Source: Ligustrum vulgare
Lineage: Eukaryota; Streptophyta; Magnoliopsida; Lamiales; Oleaceae
Length of the DNA stretch: 64,000 bases
Assembly (NCBI GenBank): GCA_963555705.1
Contig: OY743184.1
Location: 29,978,639-30,042,638, forward strand
Direction of reading: 5' to 3'
The notes beneath the pieces are model-generated. The model was not told the origin of the DNA. It saw only the letters and a program-made list of their open reading frames with translations, and did not search any database. This document shows positions 9,512-20,847 of this stretch, piece after piece. Each line of letters starts with the position of its first letter. Position 1 is the stretch's first letter. Both the position numbers and the translations under genes were made by a program.

Positions 9512-10299
9512 AATTTCCCATGTTGCTTTCTTTTGATTTTGCGTGTTTCATGTATTTCTTTCCAATGTGACTCTTGTGTGTTCTCCTTACGAGAAAATAA
9601 TAAATATCTCTGTTATCATCTACTAAATCTCGTTTGTGATGTAAATGAATTTGCATGTCTAACCTCAATTCTCTTAGTGATTGCATACCATACTATGCTC
9701 TTAATTCCAAACGATAAAATTCTAAGCAGAGTTTCCTTTGAAATTTGGACTTATTCAAACCGTAAGCATACTTCATAACTCACAATAATAAATAATTCCA
9801 CATTTGATCACAACGATCTAAAAATTGACCACAATTTCATCAAACTTCAATATCATAAAAAAAATATTCCAGAAAATCAATTCATAATTCCTCAACATAG
9901 AAATTTCAAATCATAGTCGTCAATATCACAATATCACTTCCTTCAATACCTTAATTGGCTCAAAAGATTAGTCATACTTATATTTATAAGTCATAAATCA
10001 TATTCCCAAAATTTAATCACAAGACCAAAGTTCATAATAAATTTCTCTTCAATATAGAGGCATAATTCACTTACTCAACATAATATCCATTACTTAATTC
10101 CCAATAACCAAATCTTTAAATCTCTAACTTCATAATGCTTCTCATAAAAGTCTCATTAAAATCATATCACTTATAATCTTAACATCTCATAAAAATTCAT
10201 AAAATTGGCTCGCTATTTCTCATTAAATCTAAATGATAGATAATCTGAACATATTTCTAATCATTTCTGTTGACTTCTCATACTTAATGCCATGTCTAA
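9512..10299. other. AT-rich stretch without a recognisable gene
   Basis: About 790 bp with no convincing frame. The first 100 bases after the hairpins may still be transcript 3' end (AATAATAAA-like signal near 9597). The rest resembles 7086-7462 in composition. Confidence 0.45.
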
Positions 10300-10461
10300 A
10301 ATCAATTATGCAAAGTCCATTTAAGGTTTATCATTTCTAAACTCGAGGACAACAATTATTTTGAAAATCATTCTTAAGTCATATTATTCCCATTATGCTC
10401 AACACCCGTTCTCTTTCTTTCTTTTCTTTCTGAATTTTTTTTTTTTTTTTTTTTTTTTTTT
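10300..10461 (-). other. T2 leader segment homologous to T1 leader
   Basis: The stretch with ATGCAAAGTCC, TTCCCATTATGCTC and the following C/T-rich run matches T1 at about 15180-15330. The start codon of the T1 leader ORF (minus-strand ATGGC) is preserved at about 10290. This marks the 5' edge of the replaced region. It ends in a poly-T run of about 24. Confidence 0.65.
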
Positions 10462-10465
10462 CAGA

Positions 10466-10648
10466 ATTGAAACTTGAAGAGTGGTACCAATAATCATCCA
10501 CATTTTTTCCTTGCTTTTAAGCAAAGGTAGTGATAAAGGGATAAATTATTGAACCGAAAATTGAAACTTGAAGAGGAAGTACTAATAACCATCCACAGTT
10601 TTTCCCTTGTTTTTACACAAAGGTAGTGATAAAGGGATAAATTATTGT
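10466..10648. repeat. diverged tandem duplication of about 92 bp
   Basis: Two copies (about 10466-10550 and 10559-10648) share TTGAAACTTGAAGAG at the start and GGTAGTGATAAAGGGATAAA at the end, with several differences between. No function seen. Confidence 0.8.
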
Positions 10649-11340
10649 ACGAATTCATTATCAATTTTGTTTGTTTAATATATTATTCCATATATTTTGG
10701 GCAAAAGTTACAACCCAACTTAATTTCTAATTGAGTCAATCTTACTAAGCTTAATATGCACCAAAATTCATATAAATATCCTCTCTGTCTCATGATTCTA
10801 CATTGAAAAGAATAAAAAAATTGAGTCTTCTATCAATTTATATCATACTTGACATGTATATTATGTGTAACACATAAAGATTCATAACATATGAAGATTT
10901 CATACTTAACATGTCTTAATAAAATCGTAAATGACTTGCAAAGCATATAACATACCTGGTTCGAGGAGTCAATACGTGGAGAGTGACATAGTAGAGTGAT
11001 GAGTTAAAATATTTCATATAATCTTATTTTCCTTTAATCAACAATAATTTAATGTGGTTGTATCCAAATCAACATTTTCTTGAATCATAATTCCTAATTA
11101 ATCACAGTCTTCAAAACAAATCCAATATCGATATAGTAATTATCTCCCCATCAATAATTAATAACTTAACCCAAATAAAATTTATCGTCAAATCTTATTT
11201 TTCCTTTAGTCCCCGAACTTCTAGAAATTTATCAAAGACATCAATATAAACATCATATCACTAACTAATTATATTCCATAAAATTTTCAGGACATTACAA
11301 ACTCCCTTGCTTAAAATGAATTTTGTCCTTGAAATTCGCA
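10649..11340 (-). repeat. old LTR end and pol-end remnant of a third related element
   Basis: At 11299 an LTR-like TACA end is followed by AACTCCCTTGCTTAAAATG and a diverged pol end, the same arrangement as 1134 and 6843. The preceding AT-rich 650 bp would be its LTR. It carries more mutations than T1 or T2. No target duplication was found. Confidence 0.4.
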
Positions 11341-11540
11341 CATCAAATTTCATCATGCTTTTCAAAATCATAACCATACTTGACATGTGAAAATTCAATT
11401 TTTTTTTTATAATGAATAGTGATTTCGTTCACTGTTCATCATGAATAGCACGTCGTTTTACTGTTCACGTGAATAGTGATTTTTTTTTTTTTTTTAAAGA
11501 AATAAAATTTCAAAAATCTACAGAATCGTTTTTAAAACTC

Positions 11541-11555
11541 TTTGCTCTGATACCA
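11541..11555 (-). other. T2 primer binding site, tRNA-iMet type
   Basis: Minus strand reads TGGTATCAGAGCAAA two bases inside the 5' LTR. The first 12 bases are the standard plant initiator tRNA-Met primer site. Confidence 0.92.
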
Positions 11556-11557
11556 AC

Positions 11558-13526
11558 TGTGACGACCCGAATTCTCTTCCATTCGAGTGCCACTAAAAGT
11601 GACTCATATCATATTATCGAGACTTAAATAGTAATGTAAAATTATTCAAAAGAATAATTAGAATCCCATAATTTTATTTGTGAATAAAAATAGATCATAA
11701 TTTTCTTACATAAAGTTCAACATAATTATCTCATCAATCTTAACCACTTTTGCCACTTCCATGTTGACCGCCTCGAACCTTCAATTATCTGAAAAGGGTA
11801 AATATCGTGGAGTGAGATTTATAAAATCCCAGTAAGTATACCAAGCATAATTTTCTTTTGAAAGCATATGGATCATTTTCATCATAACATAGGATAGGAT
11901 CGAAATCCTCATAAACATAGAGAGACACAAGAATTTTACCGAACTTATCTGGCAAGAATTCTTATGTGTAGCGCTACTAAACTCCGGTCCCCTTAGCATA
12001 ATCATAAACATATCATATGGGACCAATAGCAATCTTGTGAGATTGATTTCATAGCAATGATCCAAACATTTTCATAAAAACATAAGATATACTTACTTGT
12101 CATAAAAACATACTTACTTTTCATAAAAACATAAGGTGTATTTACCTTTCATAAAAACATACTTACTTTTCATAAAAACATAAGATATACTTACTTGTCA
12201 TAAAAACATACTTACTTTTCATAAAAACATAAGGTGTATTTACCTTTCATAAAAACATACTTACTTTTCATAAAAACATAAGATATACTTACTTGTCATA
12301 AAAACATACTTACTTTTCATAAAAACATAAGGTGTATTTACCTTTCATAAAAACATACTTACTTTTCATAAAAGCATAAGATATACTTACTTGTCATAAA
12401 AACATACTTACTTTTCATAAAAACATAAGGTGTATTTACCTTTCATAAAAACATACTTACTTTTCATAAAAACATAAGATATACTTACTTGTCATAAAAA
12501 CATACTTACTTTTCATAAAAACATAAGGTGTATTTACCTTTCATAAAAACATACTTACTTTTCATAAAAACATAAGATATACTTACCTTTTAAAAGATTA
12601 AAATGAAGTGTAGTAGTAAATGGACCAAAACTTTCTTGACCACCTTGAATTTCTCTTACTTGTGGATTTTGTCAAGAGATTGGAAATAAGTGTATATGTG
12701 TAGAGTTGTGTGTAAAAGAGATGGGTTTAAATAGATGTATAAAGTTGGCATATTGTAAACATAATCATTCAATTCTATTAATTTTAACACATCCTTTTCT
12801 TGAAGTAAAGCACCATTCATATACTTTTCCATATTTATACAAATAATATGCTCTTCATGATTATATATAATGGAGTCTTATCAATCATTCATATACTTTT
12901 CCATATTTATACAAATATTATGCTCTTCATGATTATATATAATGGAGTCTTATCAATCATTCATATACTTTTCCATATTTATACAAATATTATGCTCTTC
13001 ATGATTATATATAATGGAGTATATAAATCATTCATATACTTTTCCATATTTATACAAATATTATGCTCTTCATGATTACATATAATGGAGTCTTATCAAT
13101 CATTCATATACTTTTCCATATTTATACAAATATTATGCTCTTCATGATTATATATAATGGAGTATATAAATCATTCATATACTTTTCCATATTTATACAA
13201 ATATTATGCTCTTCATGATTACATATAATGGAACCTCTCATGCTTGCATATATTTTCTTAATTTAAATAATAAAAGTAATTTTTGTACAAATAAATATTG
13301 GGATAACATTGAATTAAGTACTTAGACTTAATATACTTTAAATCAAGAGAATGGAGATATTTTTAGAAATTCGGAATTTAATTTAAAATCGAACGATCTC
13401 GATTATTTCTTGACTTGGCTATACGAATACGTCGTGGCGTTAACTTAATAAAAATGGGTGAAATAGTAGCGACACGATTTTCTATTAAAATAATTATTAA
13501 TCGCGTAAAAATTCTTGGTCGCTACA
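11558..13526 (-). repeat. T2 5' LTR (1969 bp)
   Basis: Partner of 4708-6843, from TGTGACG at 11558 to CTACA at 13526. It contains five 98-bp units (12095-12585) and six of the roughly 72-bp units (12812-13225). The differences I noticed outside the repeats are single bases, for example near 11692 and 11797. Confidence 0.92.
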
Positions 13527-13531
13527 CCCTA
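13527..13531. repeat. target site duplication CCCTA, right copy
   Basis: Matches 4703-4707 exactly and directly follows the terminal CA of T2. Confidence 0.9.
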
Positions 13532-14510
13532 GCCTTCCCTTTCCTGTTCTGGTCAATGTTCTTCTTCTGGTCTGAGCCTTGAGCAGGTGCTGCGTTGCAA
13601 TCTCGAGCAAAGTGGCCCGGTTGGCCACATCGATAACAAACAACCTTGTTGCCAAAGAGGCATTCTCCTTTGTGTGTCTTCTGGCACTTTGGACATGGTG
13701 GGAGGAAACTGACCACCTGACCTCTGTTAGGTCCTGTATTCTGTCTCTTATTGAAATTCTAGTTCCTGTTCTGATGGTGACCATGCCATTTCCGTTTACC
13801 TTGATGCACTTGATTGTTCCGACTGCCTTGGGTGCCAATCTTTGCACCAGCAAAAGCCACAGCCTGAGCTTTCTTCACAACTTCTCTGTGGGCAGTTCAT
13901 GTGAGCCAACAATCTGCCTGATATCCGAACGCAGACCTTTCTCAAATCGGCGTGCCTTCTTAACTTCGGTTTCCACTAGATGTGGGGCATATCGTGACAG
14001 TTCCTCGAACTTCCGTTCATAGTCAGTGATGTCCATCTCACCCTGAACTAGCTGTAAAAATTCGGTCTCCTTATGGTCTCAGAGGGCTTGTGGGAAGAAC
14101 TTGTCTTTGATCTCCTCCTTAAACTCTTCCCAGGTCAACGCTGCCTGTTCCTCTGCGGTCCTAGTCCGTGATGCGGACTCCCACCAGAAGCCGGCCCTAC
14201 CGATAAGCATAAACTCTGCGCAAGTAACCTTCTTGTCCTCAGGGCAAGAGATATGCTTGAAAATCCTCTCGATTCCCTGTAACCACTCCTCCACGGCCAA
14301 TGGATTGTCCCCGCCATCAAAAGTGGACGGACGATACCTCCTGAATTGTTCGATAATTGGCACTGAGGAACCTGTTGGGGCCTGCCTCAAATCTTGCACG
14401 GCCAGAAGTAAGTCCTTGATGATACTAGATTGGGCCGTGGGGCCCTGTCCTGGGTTCTCTTGTTCAGATGTAGCACGATCCGTTAAACCCCTGTTAATGC
14501 GTCTAGCCAT
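13527..14510 (-). pseudogene. gag: T1 gag, broken
   Basis: Starts at ATG 14510. The first 143 codons hold the retrotransposon gag core (RYRPSTFDGG, VEEWLQGIERIF, FWWES), ending at a TGA at 14079. The same frame resumes directly after it and carries the rest of the core (ITDYERKFEELSRYAP). A second stop near 13857 coincides with a frameshift. The zinc knuckle CYRCGQPGHFARDC (13597-13638) follows a second CxxC-like cluster. Reading stops at the T2 target duplication (13527-13531) and would continue at 4702. T1 could move only with Gag from elsewhere. Confidence 0.88.
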
Positions 14511-14724
14511 TCCCTTTAAAATGAAAACAAGGAATGTGTTGGTAACTTCTGATAAAAATTTGTACCAAATATTGCAATTAATTCAACTTCAATATGAACG
14601 AAAATAAAAATATTCTCATTAATATTTTAAAATTCCTTCAATTGAGGGTACAAAATATAGAATTGCCAATACGGGGAATGGGAATAATGCTAGGCAAAAA
14701 ATTTTAAGATAACTCTCATATATT

Positions 14725-15174
14725 CTACATCTTCGGCGGTGACATGGGAGATATCGCTCCTGGTGTGCCGGGGGTATAATCTGGTGCGCCCGGGGTCATA
14801 GTTGGTGAGTCAAAGGTATACCCTGGTGAGCCACGAGTATAGTCATATATGCCTGACTCGGCGTCGGGTATCTCCGCTGGTTCTTCCTCGTCATCTGATA
14901 GAATAATTATCTACGGTGCTGGAGCACGGGTTAGGTAGCGGTCCCACCGCATTACAAATTCGTCACAGACAGTTTGGAAATTCACGTCTTCTCCTAGACG
15001 TCTCTTCACGTCATTATAAAACTTGATCGCTAATTCACGTTGACATTCTGGGAATGTTGACAAAAGGTGGCTAATAAACTGATCGCCAGTCAGCCTAAGT
15101 CCACTAGCTATAGCGTCATGACGTATGGCGCAAAAACGGAGGATATGGTTTGATATCCCATCAATTGGTGCCAT
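14725..15174 (-). CDS. T1 leader ORF upstream of gag, 149 codons with one internal TAG
   Basis: From ATG 15174 the frame encodes 87 residues to TAG 14911-14913, then stays open for 61 more codons to TAG 14725-14727. The first part is helical and mixed in charge (HILRFCAIRHDA, ECQRELAIKFYNDVKRR). The second part is acidic, then proline-rich with TPGAPDYTPGTPG repeats. The clean continuation suggests a single ORF interrupted by one nonsense change, or stop readthrough. It lies between the primer site and gag on the element's own strand. I do not recognise a family. T2 keeps the matching start codon. Confidence 0.5.
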
Positions 15175-15581
15175 GCCTAGAACCCATTATGCAAAGTCCA
15201 GTTAGGGTTTTATTATTTATTTAAATCTAGGGACGAAATATTTTATGAAAAATTTTCTTCAATCGTACTAATTCCCATTATGCTCCAAAACTCGTTTCTT
15301 TCTTTCTTTCTTTCTTTCTCATTATTTCGGATACTATTTTTCTAATTATTTCTCGTCTTTTCTTTTCTTTCTTTTCTCGTCAAATTCTCAAAACATTTAT
15401 TCTCAAGTATCCGAAATAAATCAATAAAGTAAACATACTAAACTTCGTTACCTTCGGAGTCGGCGGAAAATGAGGGCAATGGCAAAAAGTCGTCAAAACA
15501 TTATTTCTATTATTTTTTAGAAAAATTTATTTTCTTATTTTGTAAAAAAAAAAAATTTTGTAAGTCTACAGAAACGTAGAC

Positions 15582-15595
15582 CCGCTATGATACCA
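15582..15595 (-). other. T1 primer binding site, tRNA-iMet type
   Basis: TGGTATCATAGCGG on the minus strand, three bases inside the LTR at 15599. It differs from the standard site by one base in the first 12 (T for G). Confidence 0.85.
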
Positions 15596-15598
15596 CGC

Positions 15599-17212
15599 TG
15601 TAACGCCCCGAGTTCCGAGAAACGCGGGAACGTCACTTTTTTAAATTCTGGAATAAATTTTATTGCGGAAAATGACTAAATATTAAATATCACATTTAAT
15701 AAGTCAAAGTTTAGCGATAATTCCAAATTAAATAGAATGATTCTTACAAACTTATTAAAAATAAGAATTCTTGATAAAATGAAATTGTTTATTTCGAAAT
15801 CCACGACTTTCAAAAATAATATCCAAATTATATTCTTCGCCATTGCCCATCACTCGCCTCCGTCACCAAAATCTGCAAATTTGTTAAAACAACGGGTTGA
15901 GCATTTCAAAATGAAATACTCAGTAGACTCAACTCCAATAATTAATCTACAAGATAATTGGACAAGTAATCATGCAAATAATGTAGTGATATTCTTTTCT
16001 TATTCATAGGCATCACATAGTGAACACAAATGAAACATTCTTTTCTTAAATCTTGCTAGCAGATAAGTTATGACGTGCATAACATAAATTCTCAAATTTA
16101 TCTCATACGAGATATTCTTTTCTTTTCTCATGCAATAAAGCATATAAAATCACACAAATCCACATAATCACATGCAATTATAATATAAATCAATTAGTGG
16201 GGGCGAGTCTACCTTTAACGTTACAAGTTCTCAAAAATTGGAGCGGGAAGTACGTCAATCTCTTAATTCTCCAAATGATTCGTCTAGCCAAGAAAAATTA
16301 CTTAAATTAGTATTTTTGAAACTTGAATTTAAAGTGATTAAAATAAATAAGATATAAGGATCTAATGGAATTTTAAGAGAATTGAATTTAAAATTTAGGG
16401 ACTGAGGTAGACTTTTACAAAAATAAGGGCTGATTGAAATAGTTAAGAACTGCAGGGACAAAATTGTTACATACTGAAACTAAACAGAATAATTTTGAAT
16501 TACAAGGGCTGAAATAGCTGTTTTCAAAATTGGGGGGGGGGGGCTGAAACGGATATTTGAAAACTTAATTTTTATAAAACATCATCCCTCATTCCTCCCT
16601 CTCTCTATTTCGTTACACAGAGACTTAGAGAGAGAGAGAGACCGAGGCGACGACGGAGAGGGCTAAGCCCCTCTCTTCCGTTTCACGCAGCCGTCGACGA
16701 CGGCGATGGAAGCGATAGGGGGCGGTTTGGAGTTGGGCAAGGTTGGAAGCGATAGGCTCGAGGCTGCTATGTTGGTGCCTTGGCTCGGCCTTGGTTCGGT
16801 GAAGGGGCTGCGGTGTGCGAATTTGGTGTGGGTGCAGACGGTGGTTGGGTGGTTTGGCAACGGCTGTGGTGTTGCTCAGGGTTCTAGGCTGACTGTGGCG
16901 GTGGTGGATTTGCAGATAACAACTTTGCCGATGGTAGAAATTGAGAGAAATATACCTTTGCTGGAGGCGGTTGCATAGGTTTCGATAATGGAGTTGGGGG
17001 ATTAAATTAATAGATGATTTAGGTGTTAAACATGGTAGCTTAGGTTAAAATCTTGGTTTATGGAAATCTTGTAAAAATTTTGGAAACGAGTATCGATTGC
17101 GTAGGGAAAAACTTGGGGAGGAAGAAGCTGGTGAATAGGTTGGGTCAAAAGATGACTTATTGGGTTTTTAAATGGGCCCGAATGATTGGTAACAAAAAAA
17201 ACATTTGGACTC
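15599..17212 (-). repeat. T1 5' LTR, truncated at its outer end
   Basis: Begins TGTAACGCCCCGAG at the primer site. Positions 16717-17212 match 391-886, after which the LTR stops abruptly; the last 248 bp found in the other LTR (887-1134) are missing. Contains a GA microsatellite near 16627 and a 12-G run at 16532-16543. The frame 16706-16978 is the same chance frame as in the other LTR. Confidence 0.85.
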
Positions 17213-17270
17213 TAAGCTGATTCGTCCCGAGTCATAACATTGTTCTTAGCTTCTTTTTCGAATCACATCA
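17213..17270 (-). repeat. 58-bp fragment of a P-II LTR start at a chimeric junction
   Basis: Minus strand reads a P-II LTR start (TGATGTGATTCG) and then the 71-bp repeat unit as far as its GACTCGGGACGAATCA arm. It joins the broken T1 LTR on the left to mid-RT coding sequence on the right. No target duplication. Confidence 0.7.
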
Positions 17271-19664
17271 CCATGTGCTGTGCCGGTCTTATTGGTGCCC
17301 AAGAAGGATGGAACCTGGAGGATGTGCGTGGACTGTAGGGCTATCAACAATATCACGGTAAAGTATCGCCATCCTATACCTAGGTTAGATGACATGCTTG
17401 ATGAATTATATGGTTCATGTGTCTTTAGTAAAATTGACCTTAAGAGTGGATATCACCAAATACGAATGAAAGAGGGGGACGAATGGAAAACTTCATTCAA
17501 GATCAAATACGGGCTTTATGAATGGCGCCGTTTGTTCTCACCAATGCACCTAGTACATTCACGAGGTTGATGAACCATGTTTTACGAGCTTTCATTGGTA
17601 AATTTGTGGTCGTGTATTTTGATGACATTCTAATTTATAGTAAGAATGTAGATGAGCTTGTTGGACATTTGAGGTTTGTACTTGAGGTTTTACGCACTGA
17701 AAAATTGTATGCTAACTTTAAAAAGTGTACTTTTTGCATCGATAAGGTCATATTCCTTGGTTATGTTGTTAGTAAGGATGGTATTGCGGTTCATGAGGAG
17801 AAAATCCGAGCTATTAGGGAATGGCCAACGCCAAAGAGTGTAATTGAGGTAAGGAGTTTTCATGGGTTAGCAAGTTTTTATAGGAGGTTTGTGAAAGATT
17901 TCAGTAAAATCGCCACACCACTCACTGATGTAATTAAAAAGAGTGTGGGTTTCCATTGGGGGGATGCACAGGAAAATGCCTTCAAATTGCTTAAAGATAG
18001 GCTATGTTCTGCACCAGTCTTAGCATTACCTAATTTTAACCAGACTTTTGAGATTGAATGTGATGCATCAGGAATAGGGATTGGAGTTGTTCATATGCAG
18101 GAGAAGAGGCCGATACCTTATTTCAGTGAAAAGCTGAGCGGGGCAGCGTTGAACTATCCAACGTATGATAAGGAGCTTTATGCTTTTGTCAGGGCATTGG
18201 AGACTTGGTAGCATTACCTCTGGCCAAAGGAATTTGTCATCCACACGGATCACAAGTCATTAAAGCACCTCAAGGGGCAAGGTAAGTTGAACAAAAGACA
18301 TGCCCGATGGATGGAATTTGTAGAGACTTCTCCCTATGTCATTCAATACAAACATGGTAAGGAAAATATAGTTGCAGATTTGTTGTCAAGAAGGTCTTAA
18401 TTGATTGAATGCTAAATTGTTGGGATTTGAATATGTTCGAGACTTGTATGCTAACGATCATGATTTCTCCACTATTTATGTCTCATGCGAAAAGGGAGCA
18501 TTTGATAAGTTTTATAGGCATGATGGCTATTTGTTTAAGGAAAATAAATTGTGTGTTCCTAGCTGTTCTATGCGTGAGTTGTTAGTACGTGAAGCTCACG
18601 GGGGTGGTTTGATGGGTCATTTTGGTGTTTTAAAAACATTGGAAACGTTAAAGGAACATTTTTATTGGCCTAGGATGAAACGGGATGTTCACCAAATTTG
18701 TGATAAATGCATAACTCAAGCAGTCCAAGTCTAAGGTATTACCACACGGTTTGTATACCCCTTTACCTGTCCCTAGTGAACCTTGGGTAGATATATCCAT
18801 GGATTTTGTGTTAGGACTGCCTAGGACAAAAAAGGGTCGAGATTCTATATTTGTGGTGGTGGACAGGTTTAGTAAAATTGCACACTTCATTCCTTGCCAT
18901 AAAACTGATGATGCCGTGAACATTGCAGACTTATTCTTTAGGAAATTTGTCAGACTCCATGGGGTGCCTAGGTGTATTGTGTCTGACAGAGATGTCAAAT
19001 TCCTTAGTTACTTCTTGAAGGTTCTATGGGGGAAAATGGGTACTAAACTATTGTTTTCCATTACAAGCCATCCTCAAACGGAGGGCCAGACGGAAGTAGT
19101 CAATAGGACATTAATACAACTCTTGAGTATTGTCATAAATAAAAATTTGAAGAGTTGGGAGAAATGTTTACCATTTGTCGAGTTTGCATATTGTTGGGCT
19201 ATACATTCTACTGCTACTTACTCTCCTTTTGAAATTGTGTATGGTTTCAATCCACTAACCCCTATGGATCAAATTCCTTTGCCTGTAGATGACAGGAACA
19301 GTTTAGATGGCAAGAAGAAAGCCGAGCTTGTGAAGTCACTCCATGAAAAGGTCAGGCTACAAATAGAAAGGAAGAATTAGCACTATGCTTCCCATGCGAA
19401 CAAGTGCAGAAAGGAGGTGATTTTTGAACCAGGCGATTGGGTGTGGGTTCACATGTTAAATGAACGTTTTCCAACACAACGGAAATCTAAGCTACAACCT
19501 AGAGGAGATTGACTGTTTCAAGTCATTGAGAGAGTCAATGACAATGCTTATAAATTGGATCTCCCAGGTGAGTATAATATATCTGCGACTTTCAACGTTG
19601 CTGATCTCTCTTTGTTTGATGCAGGTGATGATTCGAGGACGAATCCTTTTCAACAGGGAGGGAA
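17271..19664 (+). pseudogene. pol: P-I pol fragment: RT, RNase H, integrase, broken
   Basis: Starts inside RT ([13 protein letters not shown]) and runs to the P-I polypurine tract. Seen: RT with VYFDD (about 17612-17626), RNase H ([12 protein letters not shown], at about 18050-18250), integrase DISMDF (18790s), VSDRDVKF (18980s) and [10 protein letters not shown] (19080s), so the DDE residues are kept. Lesions: frameshift near 17525, TAG at 18209, a shortened stretch near 18390, a frameshift near 18720, TAG at 19378 and a TGA near 19510. Gag, protease and the RT N-terminus are missing. Confidence 0.9.
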
Positions 19665-19721
19665 TGATGAGGACCGGAGTGACACAAGTTGCACAACGAA
19701 TAAGGATCCGTTGCATGTACC
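19665..19721 (+). repeat. P-I LTR start, 57 bp, cut by the next LTR
   Basis: TGATGAGGACCGG follows the tract AACAGGGAGGGAA, the normal pol/LTR boundary of P-I. The LTR stops after GCATGTACC, where a P-II LTR begins. Confidence 0.8.
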
Positions 19722-20834
19722 TGATGTGATCCGGAAAAGGCATCAAAAAATGAGAAATCAAGATACGGGCAACTCGACAATATTCTACATGGGAAAATGA
19801 ACAAGTTTCATCTTGGGCTCGAGTCGAGATTCAAATTAGATCAATTAATGACAAAGGATCAGAAAATTGGGCAGAAGCTGACTTACGGCCGTAACACTCA
19901 TTTTTACGGCCGTAACATCAACATCACAAAATTGGGCAGAAAGACAATTACGGCCATAATTTCGAAAATTCATCATAATTCAAAAAAAAAAAAAAAGTTA
20001 CTCTGAAATTCAAGAACCACTTTCTTGAATTTCCTTAAATTCTTGATAATTCCTTACCTTCCAAGTCAAATTAAAATCACGTCAAAGGATCAGAAATCAA
20101 GGCAAAAAGGCTTTTACGGCCTTAACTTCCATAATTACGGCCGTAACATTATCAGTGCACAATTTGGGTAGAACAGCGTTTACGGCCGTAACTTGGGTTC
20201 TCATGGACGTAACTAATTAATGGAATTTCACGGCCGTAACATCAATCTTCACGGCCGTAACTAATACTAAGACATTTTGATCAGAGAAGGACTTACGGCC
20301 GTAAGCGGCGCGAATCAGATTTTCGGGATTTTTAGAATTTCAGTTGATTTGTATTTCCTTTATTGGTTTTTAATTCTTTTTCCAATTTTGGTAATTTTGG
20401 TTATTTTGGTTATTTTAGTTATTTTAGCATAATTAGAATTTTATTCAGAGTCAGTTAGCGACTAGGGTTTATTTTGCCTATTTATATGCTTTTCCATTCA
20501 ATGTAAAAATTGAATATTTTTGATGAATAAAATTATTGAGTGTTTTTACTCTCTCTAAAGTTGAGGATTTTCCATTTAAACAACGAACTTATCAAGATTC
20601 AAATCTTGTGGCGTTCAAAAAATCGAACTTATCAAGGATCTAGACATTTCTTGTGGCGTTCCCCCTTTGTGGTTCTTATCTCCGCATCGTAACGGGTCTC
20701 AGGTTTAATATACCCCTGGTTCTTGCATCGTGAGGTCGGGGTTGCATTGTTATCGTCCGTTCCAACCTGGATTCGGAACTTTCCAAGCGTTATTCCGCGA
20801 GCTACGACGAGGACCCCCTCCCGGGTTCTCATCA
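19722..20834 (+). repeat. P-II LTR with internal insertion (1113 bp)
   Basis: From TGATGTGATCCGG to TTCTCATCA. It holds several ACGGCCGTAA copies and a TATA-like TTTATATGC near 20483. About 150 bp near 19960-20100 resemble P-II 5' UTR (TTCTTGAATTTCCTTAAATT), making it longer than its relatives. The flanks do not match, so this is not a simple insertion. Confidence 0.85.
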
Positions 20835-20847
20835 CATGGGCTCATGC

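Larger units (their letters stand above)
4708..13526 (-). mobile_element. T2: cargo-carrying, non-autonomous LTR retrotransposon nested in T1 gag
   Basis: An 8.8-kb element, minus-oriented, with TG...CA LTRs, a tRNA-iMet primer site (11541-11555), a polypurine tract (6844-6860) and a perfect 5-bp target duplication. Its LTR end (TGTAGCGACC), leader and last part of pol are related to T1, so it derives from the same lineage. Gag and nearly all of pol are missing. The roughly 3-kb centre holds a virus-like ORF, a LOG gene and tandem hairpins, all on the plus strand, antisense to the element. It must have moved with enzymes supplied in trans. The near-identical LTRs indicate a recent insertion. 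Confidence 0.9.

Noticed and set aside
9367..9778. Small frames across the hairpin region
   Set aside because: They cross structured repeats, have no domains, and overlap each other in several frames.
11541..11555. tRNA-Met-like sequences at many sites
   Set aside because: Only 11-15 bases complementary to the tRNA 3' end and always next to an LTR, so primer binding sites and not tRNA genes.
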